64,000 bases of DNA, taken from contig NC_044496.1 in the NCBI RefSeq assembly GCF_902362185.1, positions 52,325,136 to 52,389,135 on the forward strand. The letters are read 5' to 3'. The translations under genes were made by a program, and so were the position numbers. Origin of the DNA: Chanos chanos. Lineage: Eukaryota > Chordata > Actinopteri > Gonorynchiformes > Chanidae. Shown here in pieces: positions 12,801-23,434 of this stretch; within the stretch, counting starts at the first letter, position 1, and each line of letters begins with the position of its first letter. The notes beneath the pieces were generated by a model, which was not told where the DNA came from, did no database searches, and worked only from the letters and a program-made list of their open reading frames with translations.

Positions 12801-15800
12801 CTCAGGCCTCATTTTACTCTTCTATTCTGCTCTGTATGCCTTCCTGGCTGCTTTGTTTGCCGGCTGTATGTGCTGTTTAATGTGGTCCATCAGCCCTTAC
12901 ACTCCCACCTACAACGACAGGGTGATGCCTCCAGGTGAGAATGGGATAGCTTTTTCTCCTTTCTTTGTCACTCACTCCTCTTGTCGATTCTTTTAATTCT
13001 GGCGTGCCAGATGGGACAGTAACTTATTCATTTTAGGAGATTAAAACTGAGGTGTCACTTATTTGACAATTTAAGCAAAATATCTCGACAAAAGAAGTTA
13101 TAAAGTATTTCTATTTACATGAAATTGTGAAATCATTAACCCTAGATTATGATTCTGAGTTTCCATAACTGTGCTTGAATCGGCAGGCATGACAATGTCT
13201 CCACATGTTATGACTGCACATGGGTTTGACATAGCTTTTAATGCCTCCGATCGCAACTCCTGGAAGAAGTATGCAAAAGCTCTGGATGCCCACCTTAAAC
13301 GTGAGTTCTTCAAATATCTGAAAATTTCTAAACATCTTTTATTTTTTACTGCGTTTAGATGGTGGTGCTTAATACAGCCCGATATGAACTCATTGCAGAT
13401 AAATCAGTATCCGGGTTTATAACGGCCGATAAATGACAATTAAAAAAGAAACGGAGAGACGGAAGATCCTTCAACCATAATGTAACACATAAAGTGTGCA
13501 GGGACTTTTATTTTGAAACGGAGATTGGGACGAAGGCGAACAGAGGGAGAAGAAGAGAAAAACTGATTTTTTTGGAGGGAGATATAGGTCGTAGGGAGGA
13601 CCACGTTACTCTGGAGAGAGGTCAGCCGGTCGGTAGTTAGAACACGAGATGCAGCCAGCTGGGTTAGTTGTAAGCTGACGTGTTCAATAAACTTTCTAGC
13701 TTATGAATTCAACTGAACTCTGTGTCAGGTGTACCTTGGATGCCCCTCAGTTATTTTAACCATTATAATATTATGACATTCATGTAAGCGATGTCTGGTT
13801 TTGCCACAGAAAGCTGGTACAGTCACTCAAGCATCAAACGTCAAAAGTTACGCGTAACGTTACGGTAAGGTTTAACGACAGGTGCTCGCGCCGACCCTGG
13901 TGGCGGAAAACCCTTGGTGAATTCTCTTGACAAACTTTATTGTAGGATTATTTATGAAACTGTGTGGCAGTCATAGCGAGTAAACAAACAACCGTCCTAT
14001 CATCTCTCCCCCGTCACTTCTAAAAATTCTCTGGCAACATCGCTTACAACAGCTTATAACGCTGTCCATTGCTAAATTAGGTTACCCACAAAGGAAGCTA
14101 ATGCCATGTTTATCAGTGGAAGACCGCTAACGTTAACGAGCTGTTTAACTATAGCTTTTAACTTGTTCTGCCTAAATGAAGCAACTATTCGCATGTCTGT
14201 AGTAACAGTCGGTGCACTGGAAAATATTACAGCAGATGGGACACGTAAATAAACCTGAGCTGAGAAAGTATCTAACATAGCTTCACTTTCAAATGTGTAG
14301 TGTGAAATCCCAAAGTCCCAAGTCCTCGTTGCAGACTGTCGTAAGACGCATTCAACAGCAGCGTTTACTCTAGGACACTGCATCATTTTATTGTATTTTT
14401 TTAAATATATTTTGTTGTACTTTTGTTCAAAGTACTATTTATGACAATAAAACAAGTATGTTTTTTAAACTACATTATGTGTTATCTTGGTGAGGACTCT
14501 TAAATAACTACACATAACAAATGTTTGGGAAAATCTTTAGTGTTTCTTTAAAAAAAAAGAAAGAATATCAGCCAATATACCATTATCGGATTTTTAAATC
14601 CTCAAATATTGCAATCAGTATTGGTCTTAAAAATCCTAAATCGGTTGGGCTCTAGCGTTTAATTTAACATGAAACTAAACTGGTTTATTGAATGGGCATA
14701 TGTTCAAGCCTGTCTCCTAATCTACTCCTCCACAAGCCCCCTCTTCCCCCCCCCCCTCCCTCCTTTCAACCCCACACTGGCCATTCAGAAGTGAGTAGGG
14801 AGGGAAACCCTTTTGTGAGCTGAGGGTTGTATCTGCAGAGTGCTGCTAGGCCCTGGCTTTTGTGTAAGACTGTTAGACTGAGGGGCCAGGCAGGGTGATG
14901 TACTGTTTCTAGGCTTATTTATGGGATTTCTCTCCCTTCACTCTCTCTCCCTTCTCTTTTTTCCTCTGATTCCCGTGCTTGGCTCTCTGTAGCCTATGAT
15001 GATGCAGTACAAGAGAGGCGTAATGTTGCTTGTATGCAGGACACATATTTCCTGCAGGATGACTTGGAGGAGAGCGTGGAGAGGAAGGCGTGTCAGTTTA
15101 AGAGGTCCTGGCTCGGCGAATGTTCCGGGCTGCAGGACCGTGACTTTGGTTACTCTCAGGGAAAGCCGTGCATCCTCCTCAAAATGAACAGGGTGAGAAT
15201 CTGGATCAGACCCATCAACGTTCAGATGAGAGATTGGTCTTGAATAAAATCATTGTCTCTCTGCATGTGTGAGGATATCATAGTGTTAATATTATACGGA
15301 TATTTAAAGAACAACCTTAAGAATGGAATAAACGCCTCAACCAATAGTGAAAAAAGAAAGTGAACACTTAGTGACATCTTGTGGTTAACATGCATAGATG
15401 TTTAAACCACCTTTCCTTTTGATTTTTGAGGCCTAATTGGTTCCATGCTTTGATTGCATGTTCCTTTGATTCTTTTATTAGATTCTGGGTTATCTACCTG
15501 GTCAAGGGACTCCAGTCAATGTGACCTGTACACTTAAGGTAATCATGAAGAGCCATTGGCTCAAATAGAAGAAGTCATATTGGAACTTGGAACATGCACC
15601 ACAAACTTCGAACTTCAGTCTGATTTTGTTTCACCTTCTGTTTTCTTGTTTGTTATAATTTTACATTCATACAAGTTTCATGTGATATATCAACTCATGA
15701 AGGACAGAGTATAATGAATAAAATTCTACATGTAATAAAGAGTGTCTCTATTTATGTATTTTTTTTTTTTTTTGTAGAAAGGGTCAACAGAAAGTCTTGG

Positions 15801-16148
15801 CAATGTGGAATTCTACCCCAAAAGTACTTTCAGCCTCATGTACTATCCTTACTATGGAAAACTTCGACATGTGAGTTTGAACTTTACATTTGTAATGCTT
15901 GTTGATCGTTGATTTTTGACAATTGTGACAGCTGTTTTATTGTTTCCTGGAATATAAATATTTACATGTTTTAATCTCGTGGTTAGGTAAATTACACTTC
16001 CCCGCTGGTGGCTGTCCGCTTTGCGGGAATCCAGTACGACACACATCTCCATGTGCAATGTAAGCTACATGGCAAAGGCATCATTAATGATTCACCCACT
16101 GACCGCTTCCTGGGTAGTGTGTCTTTCTCTCTCGAGGTTGGTGCATAG
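9821..16148 (+). CDS. atp1b4: Na+/K+-ATPase beta-4 (BetaM) subunit
   Basis: Eight exons: 9821-9886, 10785-11013, 12806-12934, 13187-13300, 14993-15192, 15482-15538, 15778-15870, 15987-16148. All are GT-AG and give 349 aa (human 357). This is a type II membrane protein: an acidic N-terminal tail ([11 protein letters not shown]), then a [15 protein letters not shown] basic stretch, a cytosolic [13 protein letters not shown] motif, one transmembrane helix at about 100-125, and an ectodomain with six Cys (in NVAC, KAC, GEC, KPC, VTC, VQC), the three-disulfide set of P-type ATPase beta subunits. YYPYYGKL and [12 protein letters not shown] are family hallmarks. In fish and birds the protein acts as a true beta subunit of the sodium pump, while in placental mammals it moved to the muscle inner nuclear membrane. 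The Glu-rich expansions of the mammalian tail are absent here, so the ancestral role is inferred. The intron before exon 5 carries a transposon. A polyadenylation hexamer follows the stop by about 75 bp. Confidence 0.95.
11441..11505. repeat. (GT)n microsatellite, interrupted
   Basis: About 65 bp of GT repeats with a few GC/CT interruptions in atp1b4 intron 2. Seen directly. Confidence 0.9.
12073..12101. repeat. 29-nt poly-G tract
   Basis: Uninterrupted run of 29 G in atp1b4 intron 2. Similar G or C runs occur at 5521-5545 (C), 58066-58095 (G) and 60611-60628 (G). Such tracts are prone to slippage and sequencing error, so the length is uncertain. Confidence 0.9.
13373..14654. mobile_element. 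degenerate hAT-like non-autonomous DNA transposon in atp1b4 intron 4
   Basis: The left end reads TACAGCCCGATATG and the right end reads TTGGGCTCTA, whose reverse complement TAGAGCCCAA gives a short imperfect terminal inverted repeat. The flanks carry a candidate 8-bp target duplication, GTGCTTAA (13365-13372) against GCGTTTAA (14655-14662), 6 of 8 matching. Both sub-terminal regions hold CGATA/TATCGG-type repeated strings (for example around 13410-13430 and 14580-14645), as in teleost hAT families. No transposase frame was found inside; part of the interior looks like a separate LTR-type insertion. The duplication length supports hAT, and the mismatches suggest an old copy. Confidence 0.55.
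13481..13778. mobile_element. possible solo LTR fossil nested in the hAT-like element
   Basis: A segment of about 300 bp starts TGTAACAC and can be read to a TGACA end. It contains an internal polyadenylation hexamer inside CAATAAA (13685-13691), the arrangement expected of an LTR with no internal coding region left. Ends and target duplication are not resolved. The family (Gypsy- or ERV-type) cannot be assigned from this alone. Confidence 0.3.
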
Positions 16149-16223
16149 AGTTTGCCTTGGAAACTAGTAGAGCTGTAAACAATGGAAATTATAATTATCA
16201 GAAAGTCTTATTACTTTATTATG

Positions 16224-16229
16224 AATAAA
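16224..16229 (+). terminator. atp1b4 polyadenylation signal AATAAA
   Basis: Canonical AATAAA 75 bp after the atp1b4 stop codon, on the coding strand. Cleavage would be expected 10-30 bp downstream. No transcript evidence is available. Confidence 0.6.
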
Positions 16230-16450
16230 ATAGCCCAGTGCTCTTCTCATTTTCAATCAACCCACGGCCTGCCAATCTGTTTTTGCAGTTCACTGACATA
16301 TAGTTTTTTAATAAGATAGACCACATCCATTCAAATATGCACGTTACAGAAATGTCACACAGAGCTAGCTAAAGGTATGGCTCAGTAGGATAAGAAGATA
16401 TTATCATTGCATACCTAACAGTATGTTAAATGTATAGCTACTACAGTAAA

Positions 16451-16480
16451 GTGCTGTATTAGTTCAGACTAATACAGCAC
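16451..16480. repeat. perfect 13-bp inverted repeat (hairpin), followed by (TA)n
   Basis: GTGCTGTATTAGT (16451-16463) and its exact reverse complement (16468-16480) are separated by TCAG. A (TA)n run follows at about 16490-16524, ending in further self-complementary CACA/TGTG strings. It may be the remnant of a foldback element or a cruciform-forming site. Confidence 0.85.
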
Positions 16481-16530
<50 letters not shown>

Positions 16531-18582
16531 CACACATATACACACTGCCTTTAAGTTAGCCTCAGTAGTTAGCACGTGGGACTTTAAACAGTGCTTGGAC
16601 ACATAGACACGCTGACTATACTTTGAGGTATGAGAAGGTCAAGCATCATATTAAAAGTTTTTCATTAACTTGTTTTACATCTCTGCTGTCAGCTGTTTAA
16701 GTACATTAGATGAGTTTACAGTACAGGTTGCGCTTAGTGGCAGACAGTAGCAGACACATTTCCAGAACAGAGATGATGAAACAGCAACTTTTTTCAAGTT
16801 CTGATTCCCATGTCACCTTGTTCATTTCTTGACCCTCATTTTGTTGTACAAATCTACAGAAATGGAAATATATTACTGTACCCTATCACTGATCTCTGTT
16901 AGTTGATATGCAAATTATTTAATATAAAGATCAGCCTTCTTATGTTTTAACATTAGGTTTTCTTTTGCTTTCTCCTTTAATGAGTTAACAAACAGCTTTG
17001 GTTTAGAGTTAATCAGTTTGATGCTTTTTTTTTTCTTGTTTTGTTTTTTGGTTACATCATGAATTAAATGAATTGTAAGTACCACTAAATGTTTTTTTTT
17101 CTAGAAATATGTATTTTACTGAACTGTGTAACTGTCCAAACTCATTTTCATATGTTATCAGATATATTATACCTGTATTTTTCTTTTTGTGGTTAAAAGG
17201 GTTCACAATGAACATACTCATTACTGCAGACTCCCATTGCATTAAGTTAATGTTTCACAACCAAACCTGATTAAACAGTAAGGATCCTTTTAGACAGTGT
17301 AGTGTGTATCTGATTAAATACCTGTTCAGTTATTTGTGAGAGGGAATTTGGCAGTTTTATTTATTAATCGTGTTTGATCATGTTGAACATGGAACTATCA
17401 GTTATCAGCTCTGATGGAAAGGTGGAGATTGGAAGCTGCACAATACTTTGGCGATTCAGTAAAATGCAATGAAACATCAAATGGCAGAATAAAAATGCCA
17501 GTTAATATTTTTAAAATGAAGACTTATAATGCTGTAGTGATGAAAACAATAAAGGAAACAGAATTAACTAATTTAAACTTTGTGTTTGATTTTTGCACTT
17601 TCCTTCCGAGAGACGCACAATTCACGTTCGTGGGTTTTGTTTTTTTTTTAGTAACTGTTAATAAGGCTAGAGATGTCGCGCCCTCATGATAACCACCAAA
17701 ACTGTCACATGACAGTGATTTTCTTTTATGGCAGTAAGATGAAATCAGATTACTCCCCTTACCTGTAAAGCACACAAACGCTTCCTGGATTTCATTGTCA
17801 GCTATCTTGTATCCCGTTTTGTTTATGCGCTCAGAAAACTCTGCAGCCCCGCCTCTGGTCTAAGTCCATGTCTGTTACCTTGGCCGACATTTAACAATTA
17901 TGACCCTAAATAAAAAAAAAACCCAGGAAAGTACAAAAAGTCTTTCCTGCTTGAAATTGAATCGACAGGCTAAGCCATCCTTGATAAGAAACTTGCTTTA
18001 TAAACCAAAACCTTCAAAGGAGGGAGCGTGAGAAAGACTAACATACAAACCAGGAAAGACACTTTATTGAGATTTTCCCTGCTTTTTTTTTTTTTTTCTT
18101 TCTTTTTTTTTTTGGAACAGATTTACGTTTTTGCATTTGTTGACCGCATAAAACATGTTTCGGAGTGGGGGGGGGAGTGGGGTGAGGTCAACAAAAAAAG
18201 GCACAAGATACGAGGGGACCTTAAATCTTCATTTTGGAATCGTGTATATCCAGCTGATATTGTAGACAGAAGGAGAAAAAAAAAATAAGTCTAAATGGAA
18301 ACATTCACCACATTCAGATTCTGAAAACACAGTTATATCTGGTTTCTTCTTCTCGGATTCAGTGAGTGCTTTACCAATCAAAGCTTTGGTCTGGCATGTA
18401 CTTACTGGAATTGGTAATCACATATTGTGTGTTCTGGCCAAATAGAAACTTAAGCTTTACAACACAGTCTAATTTTCCCTGAGGGGAACTTCACAGAGGA
18501 AACAACATCGCAATCAAATTATTCCCACATCACAACCCACAGTCAAATGCTGGTTAAGTGTCAGTATAAAAATTAGTGTCCC

Positions 18583-18588
18583 TTTATT
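18583..18588 (-). terminator. candidate lamp2 (C-tail transcript) polyadenylation signal
   Basis: Minus-strand AATAAA (tttatt on plus) about 680 bp past the C-tail stop. Another AATAAA lies further downstream at 18063-18068. Either could be used. Confidence 0.35.
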
Positions 18589-19265
18589 GTACTAGACCGC
18601 AGTATATTTTAAGTGCAAGAGGTACAATTACACTTTATAGAACTTCATTAAAATTTAAGAGAAATGTACATGGACATTTTTTTTCTTATCAAACCACAAA
18701 GTGAGTACATTTTCAAATGACGGAAATGTGCATTTACATTCAAGGATATAGAAACTTTAACATGAAGTGCCAAATCATAAATGATAAAGATTCATTCAGT
18801 CTTTCAAGAGAGCCACTGGCACACAAAAAGAACATAGCATGAACCAAAAAAAAAAAAAAAAATTAATCACTGAGAAAAAGCTTTTGTGACTGCTTCTCGA
18901 ACAGGATTAAAACGCAAAATGTCCTGTTGAAACGTCCCATGCATTTACAATTGAGTGCAATGCCAATAGTTAGTTTGATAATCTCTGTTCACGCGAAGTC
19001 ATTGTAACCACTGTTGGAAAACGTTATTTTTAATGGTTTTGTTTTTAGAACGGGTAAGCAAAGCCAGAACCAGAACAGAGATACAATTGCTTATAGGACG
19101 GCAAACAAAACAAACCAGTATTAAGATTTTTCAGAAGCGGTTGTGACTGGTCAGGCAAGCAGAGCAAGGAAGAAGAGGAGGAGGAGGGAGAAGGTATAGG
19201 AGTGAGGAAAAAAGAGGAGAGGAGGAAGCTGGAGTTTAGTGTTGGGAGGCAGGAGCTCAGGTGAA

Positions 19266-19408
19266 TTATACAGACTGGTAACCGGTGCGACTCTTCCTCC
19301 GGCCAATCAGGTAAGAGATAAGCACAAGGATGATTAAGAAGCTCAGGGCCACGCCCACAGCGATGGGCACAAGAAAGCTCAAATCAGCATCCAGGAAGCA
19401 CTCCTCGG
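19266..19408 (-). CDS. lamp2: lamp2 alternative last exon, C-type tail
   Basis: Coding part of the third terminal exon, joining in phase 1 to 23441-23611. It encodes [19 protein letters not shown], a transmembrane helix and the tail [12 protein letters not shown]. Human LAMP2C ends [12 protein letters not shown], an exact match over the tail. In mammals the C form takes part in lysosomal uptake of nucleic acids; whether that holds in fish is not shown by sequence. It lies furthest from the common exons. Confidence 0.93.
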
Positions 19409-22400
19409 CTGGCGTGAGAATAAAAAAAAGAGAGAGAGAGAGAGAGAGAGAAACGGAGGAGAGTGATTACTGGAGGGATACAGATTATCTGTGAGGACAC
19501 ATGCAGGAATAAGAGCAGTAGAGGTGGTATGACATCACTGCTGTTGTGTGGCTTAATCTTCACAGATGCCTGAAGAGGGTGAGAGAGGGGGAAAAGGTTG
19601 CATCCCTAACAGTTGTTAAATCAAATTCAAGTATCCAGAAGCAATTCTGTTTTGCTGCTGTCTTTCCTCTGGGGAAAATTTCATTTGATCATACTGTATA
19701 AAATACACTGACTATATATGTGATGGCTCCTAAATTGCACTTTGACACATTCATTTGGCCAATCAAATACTTGATCAAGATCATTAATACTTTTTTTTTT
19801 ATGGCACATCATTTATCAAAAAATGTTAAAAAAGTATTAGAATTACAATTCTAATTTCTCAAACATTTGCTTTTCAACGTAGTGTAATCCTACAGTATTT
19901 TCTAAATTACAAAAAAGAAAGTGCATATTGAGAACAATTAGAATGGTGGAATTCCAGTATATATAACTCCTGCTTTAAATCAAAATATATCAACAAATAT
20001 CTACCGAAACATTCATTTTTGAGAATGGACAATGTGAGAATTAGCTGAATGACTCATAGCCGGCGAATTGGTTTCTCTTCCTTCCAATGACATAGGCCAA
20101 TATTACAATGAGTATGAGAACACCAAGGGCAACTCCAACCGCTATAGGGACAATGTAGTTATCCACATCAGCCTGGCAGTCCACAGCTGAGAATAAAGAA
20201 AGCATATGTAAAACAGAGGAAGAGTGAGACACACAGAGATGGTAGAATGTGCAAAAAGAATAAAAAGTTCTTCATTTGGAGAACTGTCCTGTAGGTAAAG
20301 TGATTTGATTGGAGGAAAGATCTAGAAAATTGAGAAATTAATAACTCTGCACTGGGGGGGCGGAACCAAAATCATACTTTTATTTCCACACCTGCAAATT
20401 ATTGTAAGATGATCCAAATCAGTTTTGAGATAAAACACACAAAATACACATATACCATTTAATGCTGCTAAAGGCTTACCGAAATAGGATCCAACAAAAC
20501 AAAACTAAACAAAAATTCATTTTAAACCACAACAACAACAAAAAAAAGGTAATTTGCGACCAAAGCAAACATTTGGGATTCCCTTTTCAATTCTTATCTC
20601 AGTCTAAAAGCAAGATGGACAAGAACAACAAAAACAACTGCCATTTCAGAGGAGCAAATGTCAAAGAATCTTTATTGACCTGACTCGTTCAGGTGATTCA
20701 ACCTTAAACAAAAAGTATAATCACTGATCAAGGCACAAATTTATCACTGACCAAAGATTAAAGATTTCAATCTCACATGAGGTGTTCAATTTTTGGGGGA
20801 AAACACATACTGAGTGAATTAAGTCAATGAATGGTGAATGAGGTTCAATTTTATATAGATGTGGCAGACTCAAGATTAGAATAATTTGAACACAGCGGGA
20901 CAATGCACACTGAAGAATGATTAACAATGTGGAAGGGGTGAAAATAAATAAAAATTAGAAACAATTTCTGAATTGAATCAGCTATTGACAGGGCAAAAAT
21001 GTACAGCATCTAATGAGCCAAAACTGATAAAAACGATTCTGTGAGAGCAACTCAACAAAGTCAAATCTCTCTGTAAATCTGTCCAAAAAAAAAAAAAAGA
21101 AAAAAAAGAAAAAGAAACACGTTAAATGGAAACTGCGAAAAAACAAAGCAAGTCATGTCATAGTACGAAAAAAAAAAAAAAAAAAAGGAATATACACATG
21201 CATTCAAATGATCCACACCAAATACATTTCTAATCGTGCAAACTACAGAGGTTCTGAGAAGTGCAAAGCTTTGAGAACCAAACCTGCAGCAGAGAGACTC
21301 TATTCACAGGAGTAAGAAGCAGCATGTTCTTTTCTGTCATACAAATGAAAATGTAGAGTGCGCTTACAAAGGCATTTTAAATGTTTCTAGTTGTACGGAA
21401 TTATCTAAATGAAGCTAGGAATTTACTACTACGTGTACAGCCATCCCTTTTCAAATACTTAATGCCAAAAAAAAAAAAAAATCATCTCTCTTCCAGGGGT
21501 CAGCTACTTCCCCTTCATGGCAACTCTCCTATTTACAGTGGGGTGACAGATTTTTTGGGGTTTTTTTTGTCCTTTTCAACTTCACTTTTCACTAGAGCTA
21601 AGGTTCCCATCCCAGACAGGACATCGGGGTAATTTTGGAAGCTATCGCCTTGTTTAAAATGATGTTCTTAATCTCTAAATCCACCAACTGTCATGAAATA
21701 ACACAAGGACTTGAAGCACGTAGAATACAGACCATGATGATAGTATGATTTAAGTTCCTAAGCCAAATTAATTCACGTCTTCCGCCCCCTCTGAGATGTG
21801 TGGTGGTGACTAGTCAAACAATGTCAGGAGTCAACGAATTAAACCACAACAGGAGAGATTGAATTAAACGATTTTGTACAATTAACAAAACACACAAAAC
21901 ATAAAAGGAATGTCAAAAAATAAGCAAGTGCAGGGTTATTGTAGAGGATATACAGCCTTTAAAGGGCATTAAGCCCTGTCAGTCTTGCTGGTCCAGAGCC
22001 ACAGAAAACTGTACACAGGACTTTTACATTCTGCCTGAAAGTGTTTACTTGAAAACTGAGATGGTAGAGGACTTCAACTCCCATAATACAACAAGTACTT
22101 AGGGGTGACAACTGCAAATTCTAAACTGGAAAAAAACAAACAAAAAAAAAACCCCAACCACCTTCAGATGAAGTGAAAACGGACTTTGAGATACCCTGCA
22201 CTTGCTCATGAACATTAAAAGGATAGGGAGAAATAAAATGGAGAGAGGGGGAAAAACTCACAAACAAATAATAACAATAAAAAAAAAAATAAAAATAAAA
22301 TAAAATTAAAAAAAAAAAAAAAAAACAGAAAGTGAAGTGTACATTAGGGGACCCTGGTCCTGGAGAGCCACACAGTCTTCAGCTATTGGGCTGATGTATT

Positions 22401-23390
22401 AATCCATCTGAATATTCTGGCTGGGAGTCAGTTGTCAATTAAGAGATTGCACAATAAACCTGCGTGGCTGCAACACTCCAGGATCAGGTATGGATAACTT
22501 CCCCCGATATTACCAGAATCTGAATTTGTGATGTGGTGTGATTTTTTTTTCTTTTCTTTTCTTTTCTTTACAGAGTCTGATATCCAACATAGGTCTTTCT
22601 TCGACCAATCACGTAAGCAATCACTACAATGAGAATCAAGCCAGCCAGTGCGGCACCAACAATGATTGGGATTAAGACGCTGGAGTCATCCATTGAACAT
22701 TCATAGGCTGCAGACAGAGAGAAGATGAACAATCATAAAATATAGCTGCCGTTCTTCACCCCTCATCCTCCCCAAAACACCCCCCCCCACCCCCCATCCC
22801 TGCTCTCTTTTTCACCCTTATTTGAAATGTCTATCTCCTACGGTCTTGTAAATCTCTCTCTCTCTCTCACTCTCCAGTCACTTCAGTCTAGGTGCGTGAG
22901 GCTTCCGCACTCTTCCTCCGGCGGGTGGGGAGCTAGCCACTCTATTCCCCTCTGTTACGCTTTGCGTAGCATCATCGAGGAAGGATAAAACATACTTCCA
23001 GACACACCTCTTCTTTCAACTCCCTAAACTCAACAGATAATACTGACTGACAATAACCTCTGCGTCGCAGTGGAGAGAGTAAACTTCCGCTGACACACTC
23101 AAGGCCAACTGTGTGGCACATGTGGCACAGCTGGAACCCAAAAGAGTGAGGCTAAAAGAGTGACACTCCGACTCAGATGTAGGACACACCTCTGTGATCC
23201 AGAACAGTGCCTTCACCAGATATCTCTTTTAGGAGTCTCAGCAACTCCTCATATTACGACTTGTGATCCCGATTTCCACCAACTAAGCATAATGGAATGC
23301 ATCTTATCTATTCCCCAGATCTAACCATGGTGCAATAAACCCTTTCAAATGATATTTAATGAGCATTTACTATGAAATGAGGTCAATGTG

Positions 23391-23434
<44 letters not shown>

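Larger units (their letters stand above)
16149..19265. other. atp1b4 3' UTR, intergenic DNA and presumed lamp2 3' UTR
   Basis: The atp1b4 3' UTR is probably short. After it come a 13-bp perfect hairpin, a (TA)n tract, and about 1.5 kb without recognisable coding content. From about 18,060 leftward of the lamp2 C-tail stop the sequence is likely lamp2 3' UTR on the minus strand. No homologous exon was found. Confidence 0.5.
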
